Below are positions 7,321 to 14,529 of a stretch of DNA of 15,080 bases, piece by piece. The notes beneath the pieces were generated by a model, which saw nothing but the letters and a program-made list of their open reading frames with translations, did not search any database and was not told the origin of the DNA. Both the position numbers and the translations under genes were made by a program. This DNA is from Thermoplasmata archaeon (lineage in GTDB: Archaea; Thermoplasmatota; Thermoplasmata; Thermoplasmatales; Thermoplasmataceae): positions 1 through 15,080 of the forward strand of contig JAKAAK010000051.1 of assembly GCA_021797025.1 (NCBI GenBank), written 5' to 3'. Within the stretch, counting starts at the first letter, position 1. Each line of letters starts with the position of its first letter.

Positions 7321-7335
7321 ATGTTTAAATATTAT
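7321..7335 (-). promoter_or_regulatory. TATA-like promoter of folP
   Basis: The minus strand reads TAATATTTAAACAT in this gap, centred about 20-25 nt before the folP ATG. The position fits a leaderless or nearly leaderless start. It lies only about 10-25 nt beyond the stop codon of the upstream carrier gene, so read-through from that gene is also possible. Confidence 0.45.
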
Positions 7336-7344
7336 TAAGCCTTT

Positions 7345-8751
7345 TCACTTTCCTGTATTTGTAAACTCGCCCTCCCGGGATGTTTTTCCGAGATCTTTAC
7401 GTTTTGTTTCGGGCAGCAGCAGTATGGTAATTACCATTCCAATGAATGCAATCACTGCAAGGATTCCCATAAGAAAATGAATACCTGTAATTGATAATAT
7501 GATTGTATCGGCAAAGGTTCCTATGAATGCGCCTGTTTTCCCTCCGGCAGATGATATACCTGTCCCCAGCCCTCTGGTTGATATTGGAAATACCTCCGGA
7601 GGATATACAAATGTTGTCACATTCGGGCCAAACATAATAAAAAAATAACTTATCCCGTAGATTAAAAGGAAATAATCAAGGAATTTATACGTTGTAAGAA
7701 AACCTAAAAGTGATATTGTTGCAAATGAAATTGCCATCATGGCGAAACCGGTCACCTGAACAGGTTTCCTTCCTATTCTATCAATGGTAAATGAGGCAAG
7801 CCAGTATCCAGGAAAGGCTGCTATTCCGAATATCATAGCTGAGTACTCATTTGTAAGTATAATAGCGTGTATGCCTGTAACTGACGATGGAATCAAAAAG
7901 GCAAGTATGCTGTTTGACATAATTGAGTTTCCGTAGAAAGCCCAGTCCATTAAAAACCATGCGCCTGCAGTACCTATAAGTGTAAGAAGAAATTTCCTGT
8001 CCTTGAAAAGTATATACCATGGAGCCTTTACTGTTTCTCCAGGCTTTTCATCAGAGCTTATCCCTGTAAAATCCTTCAAATTTTTAGCCGCCTGGGCATA
8101 GTCACCCCTCACATCTGCAGTATATCTGGGCGGCTCGGGCATTTTTCTCCTGAAATATATTACTATAATTGCTGGAAATGCACCTATGGCAAGCAGGAGC
8201 CTCCATGTTATATAAGATGATACAGCGTTGGAGAGAAACGCAATGGATATAAGCGGACCGGCTATAAGTCCGAAACTTTGCATGGAAAATACCATACCAA
8301 CAAATCTTCCACGGTTCATTGTGTTAGAATATTCTGTCATTATCGTTGAACTGGTGGCATAATCTCCACCGATGCCTATTCCAAGAAGGAATCTCCAGAA
8401 TAGCAGTGCAAATATATTGTTAACGGGTGTCAGGAATGCACTTCCCAGGGCACCTGCTATCAGGGCTATGAGTTCAAGCCCGTATATTGCCTTTCTGCCT
8501 GAGTAATCAAGGAGGCGCCCGAATACAATAGCACCGATGACTGCCGCCAGGAGTGCTGTTGATGTTATTAATCCCTCATAAAATACGCCTATTCTCTGCC
8601 ACCCGGCCAATGGAAGTAAGAGTATTACAACGCCAATAATAAAGAGATCATAAGCATCTGTGAAAAAACCCAGACCTGATATAAATAAAACTTTATAATG
8701 GAATCGGGAAGATTTTGCCATGTCCATTGATTTATCAATATCTGAACTCAT
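7345..8751 (-). CDS. MFS transporter of phosphate:proton symporter type
   Basis: This 468-residue membrane carrier has about 12 hydrophobic helices and a hydrophilic loop around residues 200-240 between the two halves. GLGFFTDAYDLFIIGVV (26-42) at the first helix, GIGIGGDYATSSTIMTEY (124-141) and two RxGRK loops (GRLLDYSGRKAIYG at 78-91 and DRIGRKPVQ in the second half) match the phosphate:H+ symporter branch of the major facilitator superfamily, so inorganic phosphate uptake is the first guess. Related archaeal proteins are often annotated only as sugar or metabolite carriers, and the substrate is not proven by sequence. The ATG at 8751 has GAGG at 8756-8759 and a TATA-like TTTATAAT at 8782-8789. 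folP follows 37 bp downstream on the same strand. The function of that pairing is not evident. Confidence 0.85.
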   Translation of the reverse strand: MSSDIDKSMDMAKSSRFHYKVLFISGLGFFTDAYDLFIIGVVILLLPLAGWQRIGVFYEGLITSTALLAAVIGAIVFGRLLDYSGRKAIYGLELIALIAGALGSAFLTPVNNIFALLFWRFLLGIGIGGDYATSSTIMTEYSNTMNRGRFVGMVFSMQSFGLIAGPLISIAFLSNAVSSYITWRLLLAIGAFPAIIVIYFRRKMPEPPRYTADVRGDYAQAAKNLKDFTGISSDEKPGETVKAPWYILFKDRKFLLTLIGTAGAWFLMDWAFYGNSIMSNSILAFLIPSSVTGIHAIILTNEYSAMIFGIAAFPGYWLASFTIDRIGRKPVQVTGFAMMAISFATISLLGFLTTYKFLDYFLLIYGISYFFIMFGPNVTTFVYPPEVFPISTRGLGTGISSAGGKTGAFIGTFADTIILSITGIHFLMGILAVIAFIGMVITILLLPETKRKDLGKTSREGEFTNTGK

Positions 8752-8781
8752 CGAGCCTCTAATTTTGTCAGGCTTCTAAAT

Positions 8782-8789
8782 ATTATAAA
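8782..8789 (-). promoter_or_regulatory. TATA-like promoter of the MFS carrier at 7345-8751
   Basis: TTTATAAT on the minus strand is centred about 34 nt before the ATG at 8751, predicting a leader of roughly 8-10 nt. That would just include the GAGG Shine-Dalgarno-like site at 8756-8759. Confidence 0.45.
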
Positions 8790-8795
8790 TATTAC

Positions 8796-8821
8796 CTATA
8801 TATTCTATATATGCTATATAG
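8796..8821. repeat. Three CTATATA repeats with a 9-bp period
   Basis: CTATATA occurs at 8796-8802, 8805-8811 and 8814-8820, each separated by two bases. The last copy extends to the palindrome CTATATAG. On the minus strand they read TATATAG three times and end directly before the TATA-like box of the MFS carrier gene. Such an array could be a regulator site or an easily melted segment. Low complexity makes a chance origin possible. Confidence 0.4.
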
Positions 8822-8880
8822 AACAATTTTTCATCTTGCTGGAAACATTAATATAATACAAATGGCATATTATTATTCAA

Positions 8881-8890
8881 AATTAAATAA
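8881..8890 (+). promoter_or_regulatory. TATA-like box before the hypothetical/ABCE1 pair
   Basis: AATTAAATAA lies about 55 nt before the GTG at 8941 and about 25 nt before the right arm of the adjacent inverted repeat. It would place the transcription start near 8911 and give a leader of about 30 nt containing GGTGAT. Other AT-rich sequences at 8846-8857 could serve instead. Confidence 0.35.
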
Positions 8891-8916
8891 CCTTATTAAT
8901 TCACATGTAATAAGGT
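8890..8916. repeat. Perfect 9-bp inverted repeat, candidate operator
   Basis: ACCTTATTA (8890-8898) and TAATAAGGT (8908-8916) are exact reverse complements separated by nine bases. The element lies between the TATA-like box and the predicted transcription start of the gene at 8941, where a bound repressor would block initiation. The arms contain GC pairs (ACC/GGT), so this is more than AT-rich chance symmetry. If transcription started further upstream it would instead form an RNA stem-loop in the leader. Confidence 0.5.
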
Positions 8917-8930
8917 ATGTTTACTTTAAA

Positions 8931-8936
8931 GGTGAT
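8931..8936 (+). promoter_or_regulatory. Shine-Dalgarno site choosing the GTG start at 8941
   Basis: AAAGGTGAT is followed by TAAT and an in-frame GTG at 8941. The in-frame ATG at 8917 would abut the inverted repeat and has no such site, so GTG is preferred. Confidence 0.55.
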
Positions 8937-8940
8937 TAAT

Positions 8941-9363
8941 GTGGCAACAAGTAACATGGAAATGGTAAAATTAAGAAACAGGACATATGTCAAAATCGAT
9001 GAACTGTCAAGAGCAATAAGCAACGGATTGAGCCTCCAGAATAGGAAGATGGGTATTGAAGAATCAGAATCTTCAGCTGAGCATATTATTAATTTCTTCG
9101 GATATAGTACAAGGGTTATTGATAACATGCTTGAACCTGAGGATCGGGACGTTTTCTATACAATGGAAGATCTTGGAATACTCGAAACCGAGAGAGAGGA
9201 AACAACACTTTTTGATGGAAGGGAATGGCGTATACATTACTGGATACTGAATGTTCTGAGGGTTCTGGAACTGTCTGAAATGAATATCAGTACATCCGCA
9301 GTGCATGATAGCCAGTTCGATATATATAGTGAAATACCGGATGAATACTGGAAATCCAACTAA
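8941..9363 (+). CDS. Conserved-looking hypothetical protein upstream of ABCE1
   Basis: I do not recognise a named family with certainty. With the GTG start the protein has 140 residues, is acidic and soluble, and lacks signal or membrane segments. It appears mostly helical up to about residue 80, with the motif INFFGYSTRVIDNMLEPEDRDVFYTMEDLG, followed by TEREETTLFDGREWRIHYWIL. The pattern of helices then a likely beta-hairpin rich in Glu/Arg and aromatic residues resembles a winged-helix-like fold, but this is inference. It resembles small conserved proteins I associate with Thermoplasmata. There are no cysteines and no obvious catalytic motif. The gene has a GGTGAT ribosome site and a candidate operator just upstream. 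Only 17 bp separate it from ABCE1, so the two are probably co-transcribed and may act together in translation or its control. Confidence 0.8.
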   Translation: MATSNMEMVKLRNRTYVKIDELSRAISNGLSLQNRKMGIEESESSAEHIINFFGYSTRVIDNMLEPEDRDVFYTMEDLGILETEREETTLFDGREWRIHYWILNVLRVLELSEMNISTSAVHDSQFDIYSEIPDEYWKSN

Positions 9364-9380
9364 ATTTTTGAGAATATAAT

Positions 9381-11153
9381 ATGCATATAGCAATCTTAGA
9401 CAGGGAACGGTGCCATCCGAAAAAATGCAACCATGAGTGCAGGTACTACTGCCCGCCTGTTCGTAATGGGGCAAAGACAATTGAATTTCCGGGGCAGTCT
9501 GATGATTTTCCTGTAATTACAGAATCACTGTGTATCGGGTGCGGAATCTGCGTAAAACGGTGCCCCTTTGATGCCATCAAGATAGTAAGCATACCTGACG
9601 AGCTGAATAAAAACATAGTCCATCAGTATGGAATTGATTCATTCCGGCTTTATTCACTACCTGAACTGGGAACAGGAAGGGTTAATGCAATTCTAGGCCA
9701 AAACGCACTGGGGAAAACTACAACGATGAATATACTTGCCGGTGTGCTTATACCGAATTTCGGGGATATGGAAAGAAAGAATGAACAGGATTTCGTTATA
9801 GAGAAATTTTCCAAGAGCATAATGGGTCAGTATTTCCGGGATTTATACAGTGGAAAAAAGAAAGCGGTGCTGAAAAATCAGTATGTTGATCTTATACCTA
9901 GGGTGGTCAATGGCACTGTCCGTGAGATAATGAAAAATAATGATCACGGCAATATGGACATTATAATAGATGAACTTGCAATGTCCTCTTCACTTGACAG
10001 GGATATAAAGGAACTGTCAGGAGGCGAATTGCAGAAGCTGGCAGTTGGCATGGCACTGATGAAGGATGCAGATATTTACCTTTTTGATGAGGCCTCATCA
10101 TATCTTGATATCCATGAACGGCTACGCATATCTGAAATAATACGTGAACTTTCAAAATCTAAGACCGTCCTGGTTGTTGAACACGATCTCGCCATACTGG
10201 ACAAAATGGCAGATCAGGTTAATCTTGTTTATGGAAGTCCCGGCGCATACGGTGTAATTACAAAGGAAAAATCCACAAATAAGGCGATTAATGAATTCCT
10301 CTCTGGTTATATAAGAGAAGAAAACGTAAGGATACGCCCGACATCCATAGATTTTACTGTTAAATCCAGCAAAAGAACGATGGTAACAACACAGGTAACA
10401 TCATGGACTAACATGCAAAAAAATTATGATAATTTCCATCTGAGTATCGGAGAGGGTTACATAAACAGGGAAGAAATAATCGGTGTTCTCGGGCAGAATG
10501 CACTGGGAAAAACGACATTTGTTAAAATTCTTTCAGGCGTTGTCAGGCCCGATTCAGGTTCTGTTGAAAATGAACTGAAAATAGCATATAAACCTCAGTA
10601 CATATCAAGTGATTATGATGGGACCGTTTACGAACTTCTTTCCAATGCATTAAAGGAAAAAATGGAGGACGTATTTATCAAGAATGAAATTCTTTCACCG
10701 CTTAATATAGAGGAACTATATGATAAAGGTATGGGGGATCTCTCCGGTGGGGAACTGCAGCGTACATCTATCGCCCTAACATTGGCAACAGACGCAGATC
10801 TGTACCTTATAGATGAGCCATCGGCACATCTAGATTCTTCATACAGGATGAGCGTTGCAAGAATAATAAGAAGGGTAATAGAGAATAATAAAAAAAGTGC
10901 CATAGTAGTGGATCATGATATTTACCTTATAGATCTAATTTCAGATGCGCTTATAGTTTTTAAGGGCAGTCAGGGTGTATACGGCAACTCTATTGGTCCT
11001 ATGAACATGCGGGAAGGTATGAATACATTTCTCAAGGAACTGGGAATTACATTCAGGCGTGACGAAATTACAAAAAGGCCCAGAATTAATAAATTGAACA
11101 GTGCACTGGATCGCCAGCAGAAGGCAGAGGGAGAATATTATTACTTAAAATAA
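9381..11153 (+). CDS. ABCE1 (RNase L inhibitor-type) ribosome-recycling ATPase
   Basis: ABCE1 splits ribosomes into subunits after termination, with release factor aRF1 or Pelota. All parts are visible in 590 residues: an N-terminal ferredoxin-like domain with eight cysteines (C11, C16, C20, C24, C51, C54, C57, C61), nucleotide-binding domain 1 (Walker A 106-113, LSGGE 212-216, Walker B ending at E237, H268), the hinge, domain 2 (Walker A 371-378, LSGGE 454-458, Walker B ending at E479, H512), and the C-terminal signature FRRDxxTxRPRIN...LDRQQKxxGEYYY. Both P-loops read GQNALGKTT, where the usual ABCE1 form is close to GxNGxGK(S/T)T, and the first Walker B is followed by DEAS instead of DEPS; these still fit GxxxxGK(S/T). 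The start is the ATG at 9381, 17 bp after the hypothetical gene, with no strong Shine-Dalgarno site. Confidence 0.96.
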   Translation: MHIAILDRERCHPKKCNHECRYYCPPVRNGAKTIEFPGQSDDFPVITESLCIGCGICVKRCPFDAIKIVSIPDELNKNIVHQYGIDSFRLYSLPELGTGRVNAILGQNALGKTTTMNILAGVLIPNFGDMERKNEQDFVIEKFSKSIMGQYFRDLYSGKKKAVLKNQYVDLIPRVVNGTVREIMKNNDHGNMDIIIDELAMSSSLDRDIKELSGGELQKLAVGMALMKDADIYLFDEASSYLDIHERLRISEIIRELSKSKTVLVVEHDLAILDKMADQVNLVYGSPGAYGVITKEKSTNKAINEFLSGYIREENVRIRPTSIDFTVKSSKRTMVTTQVTSWTNMQKNYDNFHLSIGEGYINREEIIGVLGQNALGKTTFVKILSGVVRPDSGSVENELKIAYKPQYISSDYDGTVYELLSNALKEKMEDVFIKNEILSPLNIEELYDKGMGDLSGGELQRTSIALTLATDADLYLIDEPSAHLDSSYRMSVARIIRRVIENNKKSAIVVDHDIYLIDLISDALIVFKGSQGVYGNSIGPMNMREGMNTFLKELGITFRRDEITKRPRINKLNSALDRQQKAEGEYYYLK

Positions 11154-11167
11154 TTCTTGACTACATT

Positions 11168-11187
11168 ATTGTTTATTAATAAATAAT
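11168..11187. repeat. 20-bp near-perfect palindrome upstream of the MFS/MarR operon
   Basis: ATTGTTTATTAATAAATAAT is symmetric at 9 of 10 paired positions, and the central TTTATTAATAAA (11172-11183) is a perfect 12-bp palindrome. It lies about 15 bp upstream of the TATA-like box of the MFS gene. MarR dimers bind 16-20 bp palindromes, so this is a candidate site for the regulator encoded at 12959. It is made entirely of A/T except one G, so chance symmetry is a real alternative. Confidence 0.35.
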
Positions 11188-11200
11188 TTCGTAAAATAAC

Positions 11201-11211
11201 CTTTAAATAAT
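11201..11211 (+). promoter_or_regulatory. TATA-like promoter of the MFS/MarR operon
   Basis: CTTTAAATAAT is centred about 24 nt before the ATG at 11230, the spacing of a leaderless archaeal transcript. No Shine-Dalgarno site precedes the start codon, which agrees with leaderless initiation. Confidence 0.5.
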
Positions 11212-11229
11212 AAAAAATAATTAACTATC

Positions 11230-12954
11230 ATGGTTCAGGAGAAGTGGGTGGCCTTATCCAACACGACTATGGGAGTCTTGATGGCCACTATAAATATGAG
11301 TATTCTAATTATAGCTCTGCCGGCAATATTTACCGGAATCAAATTAAATCCATTACAACCAAATTCATTCGTATACCTTCTATGGATACTGATGGGATAT
11401 ATGATAGTAACCGCAGTACTTCTGGTTACAATAGGAAGATTATCTGACATGTTCGGGAGAGTCAGACTTTTCAATATGGGTTTTGCAGTATTTACAGTCG
11501 GGTCTATATTACTATATCTTACGCCGGGAACACGTGATACCGGTGCTCTGGAACTTATTATATTTAGAATTATACAGGCAGTGGGTGGCTCATTCATATT
11601 TGCCAACAGTTATGCAATTATTACCGACAATTTCAAGAAGGAAGAAAGGGGGTTTGCACTGGGAATAAATGCCATTGCGGCAACAGCGGGAATGAGCATT
11701 GGAATAGTTGTTGGTGGTGTTCTTGCAACGATTAACTGGAGATATATATTCCTGGTCAGTGTTCCCGTAGGTATTGTAGGAACAGTATGGTCTTACCTTA
11801 AACTGAAAGAAACATCTCCAAGAAAAAAACAGAGGCTGGACATACCGGGAAACATCACATTTGCAGGTGGTTTAATTATATTACTGGTAGGGGTCACATA
11901 CGGGATAGCTCCATATAAGAGCAGTGCAATGGGATGGGGCAATCCATGGGTGCAGGTTGCCCTTATTGTTGGTACTATACTGCTTATAGCATTTCCATTT
12001 GTTGAGAGAAAGGTAAAAGATCCAATGTTCAATCTGAGTTTATTCAAGATCAGGGGTTTCACAGCAGGTAGCTTTGCAGGAATGATATCAAGCATGGGCA
12101 TGATGGGTTTCATGTTCATGATAATTATACTGTTTCAGGGCATATGGCTTCCCATACATGGATATCATTTTGCATCAGTACCATTCTGGGCGGGAATATA
12201 TATGCTTCCCATGACAGTAGCCATGGGAATATTCGGACCACTTGCAGGAAGGTATTCGGATACACATGGCCAGAGATGGCTTGCTTCAGCAGGGCTTATA
12301 GTTTCGGGTGTGGCACTTCTCCTACTGGTACTGCTTCCTGCAGACTTTATTTACATATTTATGGCTATATTATTATTCATGTTCGGAGCCGGAATGGGAA
12401 TATTTACAGCACCGAATACAGCTGCTGTCATGTCATCTGTTCCTCCTGATGTCAGGGGTTCCGCCTCGGGAATGTTATCAACCCTGAGAAATGTGGGTAC
12501 GACTGCAAGTATGGGCATATTCTTTTCAATACTTATACTGGGATTAACAGCTACACTCCCGCATACCTTATCATCTGCAGTTATCAGTGCCGGAGGGGGA
12601 AGTAACCTAGCTGGTATAATGGCAAAGCTTCCACCCACAGAGGCAATATTCGGGGCTCTTCTGGGAATTAACCCGATAAAAGCAATTCTTGAATTATATC
12701 CAACAATTCCTATATCGCATAGTGCCTATGTAGCAATGACTGCTAGAACATGGTTCCCCACTATATTTGCACCAGCTTTCATGAAATCTCTGCATATTGT
12801 TTTCTATGTAGGCGCTGCAATCGTTTTTGTTGGTGCACTGGTATCAATATTCCGTGAGCCGCTGAGAAAACCTAAAGCAGAAAAAGCAGATAAGCTCGAA
12901 ACAAAACCAGAAAGTTCAGACATATCTGACAGAGCAGTAAAGATGAAGAGGTAA
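11230..12954 (+). CDS. MFS multidrug-efflux-type transporter (DHA2/EmrB-QacA-like)
   Basis: This is a 574-residue integral membrane carrier with enough hydrophobic segments for about 14 helices, as in the DHA2 drug:H+ antiporter family. The family loop [12 protein letters not shown] (69-80) is between helices 2 and 3, an arginine-containing helix reads [15 protein letters not shown], and the antiporter-type glycine-rich helix [16 protein letters not shown] is at about 149-166. A second loop, [15 protein letters not shown], begins the second half. A long extracytoplasmic-looking insertion rich in Pro and Gly lies before the last helix, and the charged C-terminal tail [14 protein letters not shown] ends in the cytoplasm. 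The start codon is supported by the TATA-like box 24 nt upstream. A marR gene follows 4 bp later, the classic arrangement for a drug pump under control of a ligand-responsive repressor. The exported compound cannot be read from sequence. Confidence 0.88.
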   Translation: MVQEKWVALSNTTMGVLMATINMSILIIALPAIFTGIKLNPLQPNSFVYLLWILMGYMIVTAVLLVTIGRLSDMFGRVRLFNMGFAVFTVGSILLYLTPGTRDTGALELIIFRIIQAVGGSFIFANSYAIITDNFKKEERGFALGINAIAATAGMSIGIVVGGVLATINWRYIFLVSVPVGIVGTVWSYLKLKETSPRKKQRLDIPGNITFAGGLIILLVGVTYGIAPYKSSAMGWGNPWVQVALIVGTILLIAFPFVERKVKDPMFNLSLFKIRGFTAGSFAGMISSMGMMGFMFMIIILFQGIWLPIHGYHFASVPFWAGIYMLPMTVAMGIFGPLAGRYSDTHGQRWLASAGLIVSGVALLLLVLLPADFIYIFMAILLFMFGAGMGIFTAPNTAAVMSSVPPDVRGSASGMLSTLRNVGTTASMGIFFSILILGLTATLPHTLSSAVISAGGGSNLAGIMAKLPPTEAIFGALLGINPIKAILELYPTIPISHSAYVAMTARTWFPTIFAPAFMKSLHIVFYVGAAIVFVGALVSIFREPLRKPKAEKADKLETKPESSDISDRAVKMKR

Positions 12955-12958
12955 TATA

Positions 12959-13393
12959 ATGGAGAGAACTATTACAATATGGTCCATGCTTGACAGTATC
13001 CTAACTCAATACAGTTCCAGGATAAAGGATAGAATAGGAGAATATTCCCTCACCAGAACCGATTATAAGTTACTATATCTCGTAAGCACCGAACCAAGAA
13101 ATATGAAATACCTTGCCGATGAACTCTCACTGGCCAAGGGCTGGGTCACAGATATTACTGACGGCCTGGAACAGATGGGCCTTGTTAAAAGAATACATAG
13201 CAACGACGACCGCAGGGTAATCAACATACAGATAACTGACAAGGGCGTGAAAGTATTCAATGAACTCCAGTGTGTAATTAAAACAATCATAAATGAATCT
13301 ATCTCATCTCTCCCTGCAAAGGATATAGAGCAGCTCTGCAATATTCTTGAAAAAATAGATATAAATTTGAAATCTACGAATAATAAGAAATAA
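12959..13393 (+). CDS. MarR-family transcriptional regulator
   Basis: This 144-residue protein has the MarR layout: N-terminal dimerisation helices (about 1-30), a winged helix-turn-helix (about 32-95) with LTRTDYKLLYLV, KYLADELSLAKGWVTDITDGLEQMGLV and the wing SNDDRRVINIQITDKG (81-96; DDRR 83-86), and C-terminal helices that complete the dimer. MarR proteins usually repress their own operon and release DNA when a phenolic or other small ligand binds. The ATG follows the MFS stop by 4 bp, with GAGGTAAT at 12948-12955 overlapping the end of the MFS gene, so it is translated from the same mRNA. It probably controls that pump; the palindrome at 11168-11187 is a candidate target. Its last 20 bp overlap the 3' end of the convergent dehydrogenase gene. 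Confidence 0.92.
   Translation: MERTITIWSMLDSILTQYSSRIKDRIGEYSLTRTDYKLLYLVSTEPRNMKYLADELSLAKGWVTDITDGLEQMGLVKRIHSNDDRRVINIQITDKGVKVFNELQCVIKTIINESISSLPAKDIEQLCNILEKIDINLKSTNNKK
13350..13355 (-). terminator. T6 tract after the dehydrogenase gene
   Basis: A run of six A on the plus strand gives T6 in the transcript-sense minus strand, 19-24 nt beyond the dehydrogenase stop codon and inside the 3' end of marR. It is a plausible archaeal U-tract terminator without a hairpin. Confidence 0.3.
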
Positions 13394-14378
13394 TAGGCTT
13401 GATAAAGTCCTTTTTTCCCGAATCAAATAAATTGCCTATATCATTCAAACCTATTATATGATCTTCCATGCCATTGCAATCAATAAGCCCCGAATTTATC
13501 ATGTTTATTGCCTTTTTCATAGTATAAGGATTTATGAAATCACCGAAGATAGAAATTTCTTTGCTGTAAATTTTGTTCGCATTTATGCTTACATTTTCTC
13601 CGGGGGGATATACCGAGAAAGCAAAAATTTTTCCAGAAGGTGAAACCATATCTACTGTTTGGGCGAGAACATTATCATCACCTGTTGCCTCAATCACCAG
13701 GTTGGCCTTTCCCATAATCGGGCTGTTCATTATTTCACCGGCACTGGTATACAATGCATCAGCGCCATATTTTGCTGCAAGTTTGTTCCTGACAGGATTT
13801 CTACCCATTACATGTATGGGATAATAACCCATGCCCTTTAATATCTGAAGAAATGTGAGTCCTATAAAACCGGTGCCCAGAATAATTGCAGACCCTCCCA
13901 GATGAACATCAGTTGTTTCAAATGCATGAATTATGCAGGCTACGGGCTCAGTCATCGCCGCATGCTTAAAGTCCATATTTTCAGGTACACTGTAAACCAC
14001 CTTCTCTGGAACAGTTACATACTCCCCATATCCCCCTGGGTAATTTATCCCCACACTTCTCATATTCTCACAGAAGTTTTCTTTTCCCTCCTTGCAGTAA
14101 TCACAGTGACCGCAGGTTATATTAGGGTCAACTACAACATGATCACCGAGATGAAAAGATTTTACGTTACTTCCGGTTTTTGACACGATGCCGCTTAATT
14201 CATGTCCGGGGATTACTGGGTATTTTACTGCAAGGTGCTTTCCATGATACGCATGGAAATCAGTCCCGCATATGCCACACGCCATGGTTTTAATCTGTAT
14301 CTCATTCTCTTCAGGTTCTTCAGGTTCCATATCTACAGCTTCAAGTTTTTCCGGTTCTTTTAAAATAAAAGCTTTCAT
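13374..14378 (-). CDS. Zinc-dependent alcohol/polyol dehydrogenase (medium-chain family)
   Basis: This 334-residue oxidoreductase of the medium-chain dehydrogenase/reductase superfamily is closest in style to sorbitol or threonine dehydrogenases. Catalytic zinc ligands are C37 in CGICGTD, H59/E60 in GHE and possibly E144 in TEP. The structural zinc site is C89, C92, C95 and C103 (CGHCDYCKEGKENFC). The Rossmann fold starts at GTGFIG (168-173); the second strand ends VMGRNPVR (190-197) with no acidic residue, and the arginines suggest NADP(H) may be preferred. The substrate (sugar, polyol, threonine or alcohol) cannot be fixed from sequence. The ATG at 14378 lies about 26 nt after a TATA-like box, giving a leaderless transcript. 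Its 3' end overlaps marR by 20 bp; there is no operon partner in view. Confidence 0.9.
   Translation of the reverse strand: MKAFILKEPEKLEAVDMEPEEPEENEIQIKTMACGICGTDFHAYHGKHLAVKYPVIPGHELSGIVSKTGSNVKSFHLGDHVVVDPNITCGHCDYCKEGKENFCENMRSVGINYPGGYGEYVTVPEKVVYSVPENMDFKHAAMTEPVACIIHAFETTDVHLGGSAIILGTGFIGLTFLQILKGMGYYPIHVMGRNPVRNKLAAKYGADALYTSAGEIMNSPIMGKANLVIEATGDDNVLAQTVDMVSPSGKIFAFSVYPPGENVSINANKIYSKEISIFGDFINPYTMKKAINMINSGLIDCNGMEDHIIGLNDIGNLFDSGKKDFIKPIISYYS
13411..13416 (+). terminator. T6 tract after marR
   Basis: TTTTTT begins 18 nt after the marR stop codon, within the 3' end of the convergent dehydrogenase gene. It mirrors the T6 tract serving the opposite gene at 13350-13355 and is a plausible U-tract terminator. 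Confidence 0.3.
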
Positions 14379-14400
14379 AATGTTAAATGGGTTTATCTTT

Positions 14401-14410
14401 ATTATAATTT
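14401..14410 (-). promoter_or_regulatory. TATA-like promoter of the dehydrogenase gene
   Basis: The minus strand reads AAATTATAAT, centred about 27 nt before the ATG at 14378. This is the expected distance for a leaderless archaeal transcript, and no Shine-Dalgarno site precedes the start. Confidence 0.5.
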
Positions 14411-14499
14411 TTCCGGTAAAGATGGAATAAAGTCAGTATGGTTTATTATTAGATTATGAGATAAAAAGATATAGTACAATATCCTGATCGATTAGGAAA

Positions 14500-14507
14500 T
14501 TTTAAAT
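14500..14507 (+). promoter_or_regulatory. TATA-like promoter of vapB
   Basis: TTTTAAAT is centred about 27 nt before the vapB ATG at 14530, so the transcript is probably leaderless. Just upstream, CCTGATCGATTAGG (14483-14496) is a 14-bp imperfect palindrome with six of seven pairs matching. Confidence 0.5.
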
Positions 14508-14528
14508 ATGCATATGGATGTATGCATA
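14507..14528. repeat. Twin TATGCATA palindromes, candidate VapB operator
   Basis: The 8-bp palindrome TATGCATA occurs at 14507-14514 and 14521-14528, separated by TGGATG, so the 22-bp block is two palindromes 14 bp apart. The first copy extends to ATATGCATAT (14506-14515). The block fills the space between the TATA-like box and the vapB start codon. Toxin-antitoxin operons are usually repressed by their own antitoxin at such sites, which makes this the likely autoregulatory operator. Confidence 0.55.
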
Positions 14529-14529
14529 G

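Noticed and set aside
8752..8940. A possible small RNA or tRNA gene in the longest gap
   Set aside because: I see no tRNA-like cloverleaf or GC-rich stem, as expected for a stable RNA in an AT-rich genome; the gap is explained by two divergent promoters, the CTATATA array and the inverted repeat.
9073..9480. A 135-codon minus-strand frame across the hypothetical/ABCE1 junction
   Set aside because: It is antisense to the ABCE1 iron-sulfur domain and the hypothetical gene; its Cys/His content is the mirror of the real cysteine-rich codons.
14347..14417. TTTTTCCGGT occurring twice (14347-14356 and 14408-14417) around the dehydrogenase start
   Set aside because: One copy is inside codons for conserved-looking N-terminal residues, and a single 10-bp repeat with half its bases in a T-run is weak evidence for a control site.
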